Origin: an uncultured Alphaproteobacteria bacterium
Lineage (GTDB): Bacteria; Pseudomonadota; Alphaproteobacteria; HIMB59; GCA-002718135
Length of the DNA: 64,000 nt
Assembly: GCA_902596365.1 (NCBI GenBank)
Contig: CACJTT010000007.1
Location: 1 to 64,000 of the forward strand
Reading direction: 5' to 3'
Both the position numbers and the translations under genes were made by a program. Within the stretch, counting starts at the first letter, position 1. The number at the start of each line of letters is the position of its first letter. Positions 1 to 9,330 of this stretch are shown one piece after another. The notes beneath the pieces were generated by a model, which was not told the origin of the DNA, ran no database searches, and worked only from the letters and a program-made list of their open reading frames with translations.

Positions 1-329
1 ATAATCACAGAAGTACCTTTGATGAATTTAATAGTTATGTAGATGATTTTATAAAAACAGAAGATGAAAAATTAAATGATAATTACTTTAAAAATAAGCT
101 GCTTGATGAAACATTGACAATAGAAGATACTAAAGCATTAAATGATTTAGACCTAAAAATGCCAATATCTCTTGAAAAAATTAAGAAAAATTACAAAAAG
201 TTAGTGAAAATCTTTCATCCTGATGTAAATGGAAATAATAAAAAAGCTGAAGAAAAATTTAAACAAATAAACGAGTCATACAAACTATTATTAAAAAAAT
301 TTATAAAAAAAAATGGAAAACAAACCTAA
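1..329 (+). CDS. J-domain (DnaJ-like) protein, 5' end outside window
   Basis: The reading frame is open from base 3 of the window to the stop at 327-329, so this is the C-terminal part of a longer gene whose start lies upstream. A TTG at 114 is in frame but is not a needed start. The last 60 or so residues form a J domain: helix II with KKNYKKLVKIFHPD, the diagnostic HPD motif, then a helix III-like KAEEKFKQINESYKLL. J domains stimulate the ATPase of Hsp70 (DnaK). The stop overlaps the start of cobS by 17 bases, so the genes are probably co-transcribed and translationally coupled. A C-terminal J protein preceding cobS is a familiar alphaproteobacterial arrangement (from memory). The client is unknown; the AAA+ CobS is the obvious candidate by position. 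Confidence 0.85.
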   Translation, partial: NHRSTFDEFNSYVDDFIKTEDEKLNDNYFKNKLLDETLTIEDTKALNDLDLKMPISLEKIKKNYKKLVKIFHPDVNGNNKKAEEKFKQINESYKLLLKKFIKKNGKQT

Positions 330-1278
330 TAAACTAATTAATACTAAAGAGACCTTTGGAGTAAATTGTAATTTTGAGGTATTTGGTTTTGATAAAAAAA
401 ATGAAAATGTTCCAGAAATTGACTTAAGCTATCGATTTGATCCAGAAACAACTATTTCAATACTTGCTGGTTTTGCAAATAATAGAAGGGTTCTTATTCA
501 AGGATATCATGGAACAGGTAAATCAACACATATTGAGCAAGTTGCTGCAAGATTAAATTGGCCATGTGTTAGAATTAATCTTGATAGTCACATAAGTAGA
601 ATTGATTTAATAGGAAAGGATGCCATAGTTTTAAAAGAAGGTAAACAAATAACAGAATTTCAGGATGGAATTTTACCATGGGCTTATTCAAATCCAGTCG
701 CTCTAGTATTTGATGAGTATGATGCTGGTAGGCCTGATGTAATGTTTGTTATACAGCGCATTTTGGAAACAGATGGAAGATTAACTCTACTTGATCAATC
801 AAGAGTCATTAAACCAAATAAATATTTTAGATTATTTGGAACTGCAAATACAGTTGGTCTAGGAGATACTTCGGGACTATACCACGGGACTCAACAAATA
901 AACCAAGGTCAAATGGATAGATGGAATATAGTCACCATTTTAAATTATTTGTCAAACAATGAAGAAGAGCAAATAATCTTAAGCAAAATGAAAAAATTAA
1001 ATAATAAAAATGGCAAAGATATAATTAAATCAATGGTAGCAACTGCTGATCTAAGTAGATCTGGTTTTATGAATGGGGATATTTCAACTGTTATGAGTCC
1101 AAGAACTGTATTAACCTGGGCTGAAAATTATATAATATTCAATGATATTGAATATGCATTTAAACTTTCATTTCTTAACAGATGTGATGAGATTGAAAGA
1201 CCTATCATTGAGGAATATTTTCAACGCTCATTTGGGATTGACATTTCAGATGCAAAGGTAGCGAATGTTAAAGAATGA
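313..1278 (+). CDS. cobS: CobS-like AAA+ ATPase (MoxR class)
   Basis: This is a 321-residue AAA+ ATPase of the CobS type, the small ATPase subunit of aerobic cobaltochelatase, which works with CobT to drive cobalt insertion by CobN. A short N-terminal region leads to a Walker A motif (GYHGTGKST, about residues 64-72) and a Walker B motif (LVFDEYD, about 131-137), then sensor and lid regions. The length matches CobS (about 320-330). The start ATG lies inside the end of the J-domain gene, and the stop overlaps cobT by 14 bases, a tight three-gene operon. No cobN or other cobalamin gene is visible in this window, so chelatase function is family-based. A general MoxR/VWA chaperone role is an alternative. 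Confidence 0.9.
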   Translation: MENKPNKLINTKETFGVNCNFEVFGFDKKNENVPEIDLSYRFDPETTISILAGFANNRRVLIQGYHGTGKSTHIEQVAARLNWPCVRINLDSHISRIDLIGKDAIVLKEGKQITEFQDGILPWAYSNPVALVFDEYDAGRPDVMFVIQRILETDGRLTLLDQSRVIKPNKYFRLFGTANTVGLGDTSGLYHGTQQINQGQMDRWNIVTILNYLSNNEEEQIILSKMKKLNNKNGKDIIKSMVATADLSRSGFMNGDISTVMSPRTVLTWAENYIIFNDIEYAFKLSFLNRCDEIERPIIEEYFQRSFGIDISDAKVANVKE

Positions 1279-3043
1279 GGATATTTTAGAAGAATTTAAA
1301 AAATCACTTACAGCAACTACAAAATCTATTAGTAAAAATAATGAAGTAGAAATAAATTTTACAAAGGAAAACTCTTCTATTGATGGTAATCATATAAATT
1401 TACCTGAACCTAATATTGAAAGTATAAAAAAAAACCTTGATTATATAAGAGCTGAAGCAGATTCACTTGCTCTTGAATTTAGATTTCATTCTAAAGAAAT
1501 ACATAATAATTTTATTAATAATGGTGATTTTTCAAATGAAATTTTTAATGCTCTTGAGCAATCAAGGATTGAAGCAAAAGGATCTAATAGCTTTAAGGGA
1601 ATTAAATCAAATATTACAAAAAAACATCTATTAGATATTAAAAAAAATTCTCATAATAATGAAATTAATATTCCTGAAGCTTTTAAATATGTTGCATATG
1701 AAAAATTTTTAAATTTAGATTTAGGTCATTATAATGAACAAAATAGAAAAATAATTCAAAAAAAACTAGGTGATGATTTTGAAAAAGTTTTTAATGAACT
1801 AAAAACATGTATCGATAATCAAAAAACTTTTGGATCAAAAATAAAAAAATATTTAGAGGAGTATGGTTTTTTTGATCAAAATGAAAATACAAAAAGTTCA
1901 GATGATATAAATAGAGATAATGAAATAGATGATCAAAATAAAAATGATGAAAATACTGAAAAAAATAATGATGAAAATAGTCAAAGTAAAACAGAAACTG
2001 ACACAAGTAGTGTAGATTTACAAGAAACAGTAACAATGGAAGAAAGTGATGACATTGGTGAAGATTCATCAGAAGGTGAAATTGAATATTTTCCTAAAGC
2101 AGAAAATTTTAATATTATTGATAATTATAAATCTTATACAAAAAATTTTGATGAAGTTATTAATGCTAAAGAACTTTGTGATGAAAAAGAGTTAGAAAAG
2201 TTAAGGTATAATCTAGATAAACAAGTTTTCTCTTTTTTACCTTTGATAACTAAAATAGCAAATAGACTTCAAAGGAAGCTCCTTGCTCAACAAAACAGAA
2301 ATTGGGACTTTAATATGGAAGATGGCTATTTAGATACTTCAAGATTATCAAGAATAATAGCCAATCCCCAAAACAAGTTATCTTATAAACAAGAAAAAGA
2401 AGTAGAATTTAAAGATACTATTGTATCACTTTTAATTGATAATTCAGGATCTATGAGAGGAAGGCCTATTACAGTTGCAGCTTTATGTGGTGATATTTTA
2501 TCCAAAACACTTGAAAGATGTCTAATTAAAACTGAAATTCTTGGTTTTACAACTAAAGCTTGGAAAGGAGGTCAATCCAGAGAACAATGGATCAAAGATG
2601 GCAAACCAAGTAACCCTGGTCGATTAAATGACCTAAGACATATTATCTATAAATCTGCAGATTCTCCTTCAAGAAGATCAAAAAAGAATTTGGGACTTCT
2701 TTTAAGAGAGGGAATTTTAAAAGAAAATATTGATGGAGAAGCTTTAATATGGGCTAACAATAGATTAAAAAATAGGCAAGAGAAAAGAAAGATTCTTATT
2801 GTAATAAGTGATGGGGCTCCTGTTGATGACTCTACATTATCAGTAAATCCAGGAAATTATCTTGAGAGAAATTTAAGAGATATAATCAATCAAATTGAAA
2901 GTAAAAAGGAAGTAGAATTAATAGCTATTGGCATTGGTCATGATGTTTCAAGATATTATTCTAAGGCAGTAACAATTATGGATGTAGATCAATTAGGAGA
3001 AGTATTACTTAATGAATTATCTGAAATATTTCAAATTAACTAA
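1265..3043 (+). CDS. cobT: CobT-like VWA-domain protein
   Basis: This 592-residue protein has the CobT layout: an N-terminal helical part, a low-complexity Asp/Glu/Asn/Ser-rich middle (about residues 215-275), and a C-terminal von Willebrand factor A domain. The VWA metal-ion-dependent adhesion site is seen as DNSGSM, with D392, S394 and S396 as predicted Mg2+ ligands. CobT is the partner of CobS in cobaltochelatase, and MoxR-type ATPases generally pair with VWA proteins. The gene starts 14 bases before the cobS stop. Its stop overlaps the convergent tgt stop by eight bases, leaving no room for a terminator. Length is close to the usual 600-640 residues. Confidence 0.9.
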   Translation: MLKNEDILEEFKKSLTATTKSISKNNEVEINFTKENSSIDGNHINLPEPNIESIKKNLDYIRAEADSLALEFRFHSKEIHNNFINNGDFSNEIFNALEQSRIEAKGSNSFKGIKSNITKKHLLDIKKNSHNNEINIPEAFKYVAYEKFLNLDLGHYNEQNRKIIQKKLGDDFEKVFNELKTCIDNQKTFGSKIKKYLEEYGFFDQNENTKSSDDINRDNEIDDQNKNDENTEKNNDENSQSKTETDTSSVDLQETVTMEESDDIGEDSSEGEIEYFPKAENFNIIDNYKSYTKNFDEVINAKELCDEKELEKLRYNLDKQVFSFLPLITKIANRLQRKLLAQQNRNWDFNMEDGYLDTSRLSRIIANPQNKLSYKQEKEVEFKDTIVSLLIDNSGSMRGRPITVAALCGDILSKTLERCLIKTEILGFTTKAWKGGQSREQWIKDGKPSNPGRLNDLRHIIYKSADSPSRRSKKNLGLLLREGILKENIDGEALIWANNRLKNRQEKRKILIVISDGAPVDDSTLSVNPGNYLERNLRDIINQIESKKEVELIAIGIGHDVSRYYSKAVTIMDVDQLGEVLLNELSEIFQIN

Positions 3044-4229
3044 ACCACTCTTCTTCATTCTCATCTAAAGAGTCATTATTTATAGAATTTCTTATTAATT
3101 TCATTAATTCATTAATAAAATAAATATTGTGAGCAGTAATAAGTTGAAGACCTAAAAGTTCACCTGCTTTGAACAAATGATGTAGATATGCTAATGAATA
3201 ATTTTTGCATGTTGAACAACCACAATTATTATCGATTGGAGATAAATCATTAGCAAATTCATTATTTTTTATATTTTTCTTTCCTACTTTTCCTCTAATT
3301 AATGCTGAACCATGTCTAGCTAGTCTTGTTGGACTTACACAATCAAATGTATCAATGCCACTTTTAACTAATTGCCAAATATCTCTTGGGTCTCCTATTC
3401 CTAAAAGATGTATTGGGTGATTATTCCCTAATCTTGGAGCAGTAAAATTAACAACTTCGTACATTTCTTCCTTTGATGACCCTAGGCTACCTCCAATAGC
3501 TATACCAAATGTATCAATTTTATTTAAATTGAAATCTATACTTTCCTCGCGAAGGTCTTGATAAATACCTCCTTGAACAATACTATATAGTTTTTGTTCT
3601 CCAGCTGAACCACAATTAGGTTTAAATTTAATATGTGAATTGAAACGATTTAATGATCTAGTTGCCCATCTATGACTTCTTCTCATTGAGCTTTCAGTAT
3701 ATGATTTATCTACATGAAAAGGAGTGCATTCATCAAATACTAATATTAAATCAGCACCAAGATTTCTTTGAATTTCAATTGATTTCTCTGGTGATAAAAA
3801 TTTAAATGATCCATCAAGATATGATTTGAATAAACTGCCTTCTTCACTAATACTTAGCAATGTCTTGCTTCTTTTATTATTAGAACTTCCCTTTATTTCA
3901 TCTGCTACCGAACCATGACCTAATGAAAATATTTGAAATCCTCCACTGTCTGTCAACATTGGACCGCTCCAGTTTAAAAAACTATGCAATCCACCATGAT
4001 TTGCAATCGATTCACTTCCTGGCTGGAGCATTAGATGGTATGTATTTGATAGAATAATCTGAGTGTTATTCTCTTTAGCTGAGGTAGTAGTTGATGATTT
4101 TAAAGCACCCTTAGTGGCACAAAAAATAAATGCTGGGGTATTAATTTTGCCATGGGGAGTATTTAATGTACCAGTTCTAGCTTTATTTTTTTTTGATTGA
4201 TATTTAATCTTCCACGAAAATTTTGTCAT
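3036..4229 (-). CDS. tgt: queuine tRNA-ribosyltransferase (TGT)
   Basis: TGT exchanges guanine-34 in GUN-anticodon tRNAs for a queuosine precursor. The 397-residue protein shows the early [11 protein letters not shown] segment, the catalytic-region Asp in [13 protein letters not shown] (D94), the second catalytic Asp in [13 protein letters not shown], and the C-terminal zinc site CGCSTC plus LHHLFKAGE. The start overlaps the stop of the yhhQ transporter gene by four bases (ATGA). The order rpmB-yhhQ-tgt therefore couples precursor uptake to its use. No queC/D/E/F genes are in view, which fits salvage of queuine or preQ1, though absence elsewhere in the genome is unknown. Confidence 0.95.
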   Translation of the reverse strand: MTKFSWKIKYQSKKNKARTGTLNTPHGKINTPAFIFCATKGALKSSTTTSAKENNTQIILSNTYHLMLQPGSESIANHGGLHSFLNWSGPMLTDSGGFQIFSLGHGSVADEIKGSSNNKRSKTLLSISEEGSLFKSYLDGSFKFLSPEKSIEIQRNLGADLILVFDECTPFHVDKSYTESSMRRSHRWATRSLNRFNSHIKFKPNCGSAGEQKLYSIVQGGIYQDLREESIDFNLNKIDTFGIAIGGSLGSSKEEMYEVVNFTAPRLGNNHPIHLLGIGDPRDIWQLVKSGIDTFDCVSPTRLARHGSALIRGKVGKKNIKNNEFANDLSPIDNNCGCSTCKNYSLAYLHHLFKAGELLGLQLITAHNIYFINELMKLIRNSINNDSLDENEEEWFS

Positions 4230-4960
4230 TTTCTTGGTAGAAATATTTTAGATAGATACATAAAAGGTGTATCAATTAAAGCTATAAAAATTCTAAGTAT
4301 ATAAGTTCCTAAAATATAAATCATTATAACATTGTAAAAAGTTTCAGGATTAGGGTTTAAAATTATCCATGCAAGAATACTAAATACAGTATTATCTATT
4401 AAGGAAGATAAGATTGTAGAAAGATTATTTCTCAGCCACAAAAATCTATTCATTGTTAAATTTTTAATAGTTGAATATATCCATACATCAAAATATTGGC
4501 TTACAAGATAAGCAATCATACTTGCGATAAAAAACCTAGACATAGGTGTAAATATATTTTCTAAACTTTCTTGAGACCAATCATTTGCAGATGGATTGAA
4601 CCCAATAGTAATCTGCATAACAATTGTAACAAATAAAAAGCTAACAAAACCTATGAGTACATTTTTTTGTGCTTTATCTTTACCAAAATGTTCAGATAAA
4701 ATATCAGTACATAGAAATGTGGAGGCAAATAATAAAGTACCTAATGCTACTGGTTCGGGAGAATAAAAAAAATCTACAGTTTTTAATACTTGAATGTTTC
4801 CAATTATTACTGCTAAAGCTGAGTAAACATAAAGTCCACTAAAGCTAAATAATTTTAAAAAGATTAAAATTGATGAAAAACAGAAAAACAACATTATAAG
4901 CCATACTACAAAAGTATTTAATGAACCCAAATATGACGTAAGATTAATAAAGAAATCCAT
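4226..4960 (-). CDS. yhhQ: queuosine precursor transporter, VUT/YhhQ family
   Basis: This is a 244-residue integral membrane protein with about six hydrophobic segments. It carries the family-type region FASTFLCTDILSEHFGKDKA after the third segment. YhhQ-family (vitamin uptake transporter) proteins import queuosine precursors such as preQ0 and preQ1. The adjacent tgt gene, overlapping by four bases, strongly supports that substrate class here. It lies eight bases downstream of rpmB in the same direction, so it is probably expressed from the rpmB promoter. Which precursor is carried cannot be read from the sequence. Confidence 0.88.
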   Translation of the reverse strand: MDFFINLTSYLGSLNTFVVWLIMLFFCFSSILIFLKLFSFSGLYVYSALAVIIGNIQVLKTVDFFYSPEPVALGTLLFASTFLCTDILSEHFGKDKAQKNVLIGFVSFLFVTIVMQITIGFNPSANDWSQESLENIFTPMSRFFIASMIAYLVSQYFDVWIYSTIKNLTMNRFLWLRNNLSTILSSLIDNTVFSILAWIILNPNPETFYNVIMIYILGTYILRIFIALIDTPFMYLSKIFLPRK

Positions 4961-4967
4961 TTAAGGA

Positions 4968-5249
4968 TTAGTTGGTTTTACTCAGAATAGTTTTTTTTAA
5001 TTTTTTAGCTTTTAGAGGTAATTTACTATTAGGTGTAGATACTAAAAAATCATCTAATCCACCTTTTTTTTCAACAGTTCTAATTGTGCTTGCTGCTACT
5101 TTAAGTTGAATTTTTTGACCCAGTTTGTAACTTATGAATGTTATTTTTTGTAAATTTGGAATAAATCTTCTTTTTGTTCTATTTTTTGCATGACTAACGT
5201 TATTACCAGTCAAAAATGATTTTCCAGTAAGTTCACACTTCATACTCAT
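4968..5249 (-). CDS. rpmB: 50S ribosomal protein bL28
   Basis: Ribosomal protein bL28 of the large subunit. The N-terminus MSMKCELTGKSFLTGNNVSHAKNR and the following KRRFIPNLQ are typical. The start ATG-AGT-ATG-AAA is chosen because family members begin with M-S/A-x-x-CxLTGK. At 93 residues it has the alphaproteobacterial length of about 95 or more, longer than the 78 of Escherichia coli, with a Lys-rich tail. It heads the rpmB-yhhQ-tgt run and has a possible promoter just upstream. Confidence 0.95.
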   Translation of the reverse strand: MSMKCELTGKSFLTGNNVSHAKNRTKRRFIPNLQKITFISYKLGQKIQLKVAASTIRTVEKKGGLDDFLVSTPNSKLPLKAKKLKKTILSKTN

Positions 5250-5259
5250 AATGAGAGGG

Positions 5260-5287
5260 TTAGTAAATATAAATGACTATTTGTCAA
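5260..5287 (-). promoter_or_regulatory. possible rpmB promoter
   Basis: On the minus strand a perfect -35 hexamer TTGACA (5287-5282) lies in the 44-base gap between the HAD gene and rpmB. It is followed after 16 bases by the weak -10 candidate TACTAA (5265-5260). If real, the leader before the rpmB ATG would be very short. The -10 match is poor and AT-rich DNA gives chance matches, so this is tentative. Confidence 0.3.
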
Positions 5288-5293
5288 GCAAAG

Positions 5294-6166
5294 TTAAAAA
5301 GAAAATTGTTTACATAAATAAGTAGGTTTAAAGTTCCATTTCTTTCTATTTTCCATGTTTTTTAAACCTTTTTCTAAATTATTTTCAAACATATCTTTGT
5401 GGATACCGTTTGAAATTAGAATACTATCGATGCCAAAATTTTTAGCACCTAAAATATCATGATCTATTGAGTCACCTACTGCTACCATTCTTGATAATTC
5501 TAATTGATTAATTTTCTTACAAGACTCTATGTATATTGCTTTATTCGGTTTTCCTAAAATAACTACTTTTCCTCCCATATACTCATATAAATCAGCGATT
5601 GTCCCCATACAAAAAATATCTTTCTCATTATTGTTTTCAACAGTTACAAAATCAGGATTAGCACAAAACATAATTAAATTTCGATCTAAAGCATTATTAA
5701 GCATTGTAATATAGTCTAAGGGTTTAGTATTTTTAAATGGAGTACAAGCAAGAATAAAGTCAGCTTCCTTAACATTTGAAACAAAATCAAATTTTTCTAA
5801 TCCAATTCTAAAATCTTTACCATCTTCCTTGGAGTGATCATAAATATGGAAACAGTTTTTTAAATTAACATTATATTTGCTAGAAAAATTAAATAATTCT
5901 TGCCAGATCATTTCACCGCTAGTCAGAATTTCTATAAAATCATTTTTATTAAATCCTAAATCTTTTAATCTGTTAACAGAACTAATTTTTCTTTTTGAAG
6001 AATTGGAAATAATTATTATTTTTTTATTTTCTATGATTAGTTTCTTTACAGCATTTATGGCATGCTTGTAGCCTTTATGACCATCGTGCATTACTCCCCA
6101 TTGATCTAAAATAAAAAAATCATATTTATCCAATATATCAGAAAAGCTATTTATGATTTTGGTCAT
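5294..6166 (-). CDS. HAD-superfamily class IIA hydrolase (TIGR01459-like)
   Basis: A 290-residue HAD-superfamily protein of the NagD-like class IIA type. Motif I is LDQWGVMHDG, so the nucleophile Asp is present but the usual second Asp of DxD is Trp, a trait I recall for the TIGR01459 subgroup. Motif II is IIISNSSK, and the C-terminal motif IV region is MVAVGDSIDHDILGAKNFG. A sugar- or nucleotide-phosphate phosphatase role is typical for class IIA, but with Trp in place of the acid/base Asp the activity is uncertain. The start directly abuts pyrD (shared base), so it is the last gene of the marR-lysS-pyrD run. The substrate is unknown. Confidence 0.8.
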   Translation of the reverse strand: MTKIINSFSDILDKYDFFILDQWGVMHDGHKGYKHAINAVKKLIIENKKIIIISNSSKRKISSVNRLKDLGFNKNDFIEILTSGEMIWQELFNFSSKYNVNLKNCFHIYDHSKEDGKDFRIGLEKFDFVSNVKEADFILACTPFKNTKPLDYITMLNNALDRNLIMFCANPDFVTVENNNEKDIFCMGTIADLYEYMGGKVVILGKPNKAIYIESCKKINQLELSRMVAVGDSIDHDILGAKNFGIDSILISNGIHKDMFENNLEKGLKNMENRKKWNFKPTYLCKQFSF

Positions 6167-7218
6167 TAAGATGATTTTCCAATAGCCTCAGATATATTTT
6201 GGTACCCATCAATTATAATTAATTCATCAAGTTCTTTTAAAATCTTATTTATTATTTTAGGACCTTGATACACTAATGCCGTATATAATTGAACCAGACT
6301 AGCTCCAGCTTTTATTTTTTCATAACATTCATGACCACTTGAAATTCCTCCTACTCCTACAAGTGTAATTTGACCATTTGTAAGGGAATACATTTTTTTT
6401 AAAAGAATTGTTGAATTTAAAAAGATTGGCTTACCACTTAATCCTCCTAATTCATTTTTATAATTAGAAATTAAAGTGTCTGGACGTTGAGTTGTTGAAT
6501 TTGAAATTATTAAACCATTAACATTATTAGCAAGTGACATTAGAGCAATATCTCTTAATTGTTCATCATTTAAATCAGGTGAAATTTTAATAAAAATTGG
6601 TTTTTTTACCAATTCTTCAATTTCTGATTGCTTTGCTTGAATTTTTTTTACTAATAGCTCTATTCTTCCACGTAATTGCAATTCTCTAAGACCAGGCGTA
6701 TTTGGAGATGAAATATTGATAGTTATATAATCACTATACATACCAAGTTTTTCAACACAATATAAGTAATCATCTATATCGTTTTGAGTTGATTTATTTT
6801 TTCCAATATTAATACCAACTATCTTATTGCTATCTTTGTTTTCATAAAAAGATTTTATATTTGATAAAATTTTTTCACTTCCTTTATTATTAAAACCTAA
6901 ATGATTAATTATAGCTTCATCTTCTGCCAAACGAAAAATTCTTGGCTTTTCATTACCTAGCTGTATTTTTGGAGTCACAGTTCCAATCTCAACAAAACCA
7001 AAACCATAAGAAAACATTTGGTTTATTACCTCAGCATTTTTATCAAAACCAGCTGCCAATCCTATAGGGTTATTAAAATTTATACCTAGTATTTTTTGTT
7101 TAAGACTCTTAAATAATTTTGAATGTTTCTTTTTTAAAATAAGATTTGATCTAAGAAGATTTATTGTTAGTTCATGAGCAGTTTCAGGAGGTAACAATTT
7201 TAGTAAATTAATCAACAT
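6166..7218 (-). CDS. pyrD: dihydroorotate dehydrogenase (quinone), class 2
   Basis: This enzyme oxidises dihydroorotate to orotate with FMN and passes electrons to ubiquinone at the inner membrane, the fourth step of pyrimidine synthesis. The 350-residue length and the N-terminal amphipathic helix before GINFNNPIGLAAGFDKNAE mark the membrane-linked class 2 type. The catalytic Ser of class 2 enzymes lies in NISSPNTPGLRELQ. The FMN-binding glycines are in VGVGGISSGHECYEKIKAGA. The start overlaps the end of lysS by 11 bases. Confidence 0.95.
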   Translation of the reverse strand: MLINLLKLLPPETAHELTINLLRSNLILKKKHSKLFKSLKQKILGINFNNPIGLAAGFDKNAEVINQMFSYGFGFVEIGTVTPKIQLGNEKPRIFRLAEDEAIINHLGFNNKGSEKILSNIKSFYENKDSNKIVGINIGKNKSTQNDIDDYLYCVEKLGMYSDYITINISSPNTPGLRELQLRGRIELLVKKIQAKQSEIEELVKKPIFIKISPDLNDEQLRDIALMSLANNVNGLIISNSTTQRPDTLISNYKNELGGLSGKPIFLNSTILLKKMYSLTNGQITLVGVGGISSGHECYEKIKAGASLVQLYTALVYQGPKIINKILKELDELIIIDGYQNISEAIGKSS

Positions 7219-8812
7219 TTTCTAATTTTTTAAGTTTTTGATCAATTATTTTAATTGTTTCTTCAACTCCATATAATTTAATAAATGAACCTAAGCGTGG
7301 TCCCTGTTCTTGACCTAATAAGACTTGGTATACAAGCTTAAAAAATTCTTTTAAATTTTCAAATTCATGATTTTTACCTACCTCATAAAGAAGTGTTTGA
7401 ATTTCTTCAGAAGAAGTATTTTCGTTTATTTTGTTTTTTAGTAAATCTATTATATTTTCAAAAACAGCTTTATTGCTATCATCAATATTCAAGTATTTTT
7501 TGTGAGGTAAAACAAAATCATTATAATAGTTAATAGAGTAATCAATTAAATTATCAAATTTAGAATTATTTTGTGGATTAATACTTGCATCATACTGATT
7601 AACAAATCCCCAAATTATATTTTTATCACTTGTATTACATATGCTTACAAGATTTGTTAGAGAGTTAAATGTAATATCTGATTTGAAATTTATTGGTTTA
7701 CCTGAATGAATGTGCCATACTGGACTATCAAATTTTTTCTGATCATCTAATCTTTCGTAACTATTACAATGAGATATATATTCATCAACGGTCTTTGGGA
7801 TTACATCAAAAAATAGTTTCTTTGCAGATTTTGGTTTTTGATACATAAATAATGATAAGCTTTCAGGAGAACCATAGCGTAACCACTCATCAACGCTAAT
7901 TCCATTACCAACAGATTTTGAAATTTTTTCACCTTTTTCATCAAGAAACATCTCATAAATTAAATTAACAGGAGATTTTTTGCCAACCGCTTTACAAATT
8001 TTAGATGCTAAGTCGACACTTTCAGTAAGATCTTTTCCACACATTTCATAATCTACACCCAGCGCAATCCATCTCATAGCCCAATCAACTTTCCATTGTA
8101 ATTTACAATTTCCACCCGTTACTAAAACTTCTACTTTTTTATTATCATGTGGTTCTGTAAAAATTATACTGTTACTTTTTGGTCTATATTCATCTATTTG
8201 TATCTGTAAAACATCGCCAGTTTTTTTACTAATTGGTAAAAAAGGACTGTATGTATTTTTTCTCTCTTTTCTTAATGTGGGTAAGATTATCTCAAGTATT
8301 TTCTCATAATTTTGAAGAATATGAATTATGGTATCATCAAAAAAACCACTTTTATATTGATCAGTAGAACTGACAAAATTATAATCAAATTTGAATTCAT
8401 CTAAAAAAGATCTGAGTTTTGCATTATTATGATGACCAAAGCTCTCATATTTTTCAAAAGGATCAGGAATGGAGGTTAGAGGCTTACCTATATACTGATT
8501 CAACATTTTTTTATTAGGAACATTATCTGGAACTTTTCTTAGCCCATCCATATCATCTGAAAATGCAATTAATTTTGTTGGGCAATCAATAAGAGACATT
8601 AATGCATTTCTTACCATAGTAGTTCTAACAACCTCTCCAAATGTTCCAATATGTGGTAAGCCAGAAGGTCCATAGCCTGTTTCAAGTAAAATATGACCTT
8701 TGCTTGGAACTTTAAAATTTTCGAAACCGCCATTCCTTTTTATTATTTGTTCAGCCTCCTTAAAGGGCCAAGATTTTAAGTTATTGAAATATTTTAAGTC
8801 TATTTTACTCAT
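7208..8812 (-). CDS. lysS: lysyl-tRNA synthetase, class I
   Basis: Class I (archaeal-type) LysRS charges tRNA-Lys. The 534-residue protein shows the class I HIGH signature as PHIGTFGE near residue 56 and the KMSKS equivalent as EKISKSVGN near residue 295, with the Rossmann fold between them and a helical anticodon-binding C-terminus. Class I LysRS replaces the usual class II enzyme in many alphaproteobacteria, so its presence is normal. The start overlaps the upstream marR stop by eight bases. This places an essential synthetase behind a MarR-type regulator, an unusual partner. Confidence 0.95.
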   Translation of the reverse strand: MSKIDLKYFNNLKSWPFKEAEQIIKRNGGFENFKVPSKGHILLETGYGPSGLPHIGTFGEVVRTTMVRNALMSLIDCPTKLIAFSDDMDGLRKVPDNVPNKKMLNQYIGKPLTSIPDPFEKYESFGHHNNAKLRSFLDEFKFDYNFVSSTDQYKSGFFDDTIIHILQNYEKILEIILPTLRKERKNTYSPFLPISKKTGDVLQIQIDEYRPKSNSIIFTEPHDNKKVEVLVTGGNCKLQWKVDWAMRWIALGVDYEMCGKDLTESVDLASKICKAVGKKSPVNLIYEMFLDEKGEKISKSVGNGISVDEWLRYGSPESLSLFMYQKPKSAKKLFFDVIPKTVDEYISHCNSYERLDDQKKFDSPVWHIHSGKPINFKSDITFNSLTNLVSICNTSDKNIIWGFVNQYDASINPQNNSKFDNLIDYSINYYNDFVLPHKKYLNIDDSNKAVFENIIDLLKNKINENTSSEEIQTLLYEVGKNHEFENLKEFFKLVYQVLLGQEQGPRLGSFIKLYGVEETIKIIDQKLKKLENVD

Positions 8813-9266
8813 TATAATTTGCTTTTATTCTAATTTTTTTACCCAATAGCAATTTTAAAGAATTAATGAAATTAAAACTTTCTTGATTTAATTTACTAAA
8901 AAAAGCATTTTCTGCCTCAATCACATCATTTATAATTTTTTCAACAATAATAACACCCTCTCTTGTTAATGCTAATTTATTTGATCTGTTATCATTTGGT
9001 GTCATTTTTTTTATTAATTTTTTTTTATCTAATTTTGTCAATTTAGCACTTACAACTGATTTATCGATAAAAGAGTGCTTAACTATATCAACTTGATTAA
9101 TCTCAGTTAAAAAATTAGACAAATTATATATAGTCTCTAAAATTAGATATTCATTAAATGAAAGATTGAATCTAAGAATTTGCCTACGAATACTAGATTG
9201 CCAGAGATTTGATGTCTGCCAAATTAATAAACCAATCCTATTCTCATTAAGAGAAGTATCTGCCAT
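8805..9266 (-). CDS. MarR-family transcriptional regulator
   Basis: A 153-residue winged-helix protein of the MarR family: an N-terminal dimerisation helix, a helix-turn-helix with KSVVSAKLTKLDKKKLIKK, the wing with NDNRSNKLALTREG, and C-terminal helices. The ATG at 9266 overlaps one of two perfect palindromes just upstream, which strongly suggests autorepression. It is followed, overlapping, by lysS, pyrD and the HAD gene, so its own promoter may drive them. Few or no ligand-revealing residues can be identified; there is no conserved OhrR-type N-terminal Cys in the protein. Confidence 0.88.
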   Translation of the reverse strand: MADTSLNENRIGLLIWQTSNLWQSSIRRQILRFNLSFNEYLILETIYNLSNFLTEINQVDIVKHSFIDKSVVSAKLTKLDKKKLIKKMTPNDNRSNKLALTREGVIIVEKIINDVIEAENAFFSKLNQESFNFINSLKLLLGKKIRIKANYNE

Positions 9267-9309
9267 TTGTATACAAACTATTTGTATACAAACTTTAATA
9301 ATTTGTAAA
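9266..9309 (-). promoter_or_regulatory. marR promoter with two tandem palindromic operators
   Basis: Two copies of the perfect 12-base palindrome TTTGTATACAAA lie at 9266-9277 and 9281-9292. Their centres are 15 bases apart and the first touches the marR start codon. On the minus strand a -35-like TTTACA (9309-9304) is followed by TATACA/TACAAA sequences embedded in the palindromes. Binding would therefore cover the -10 region and the start codon. This is the expected architecture for an autorepressing MarR dimer pair. The palindromes are seen directly; the regulator that binds is inferred from adjacency. Confidence 0.75.
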
Positions 9310-9330
9310 GTTTTTTTTAGCTTTTTTCAT

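Noticed and set aside
114-329. J-domain gene starting at TTG 114
   Set aside because: The frame is open back to the window edge, so this is only the tail of a longer gene, and the TTG has no ribosome site.
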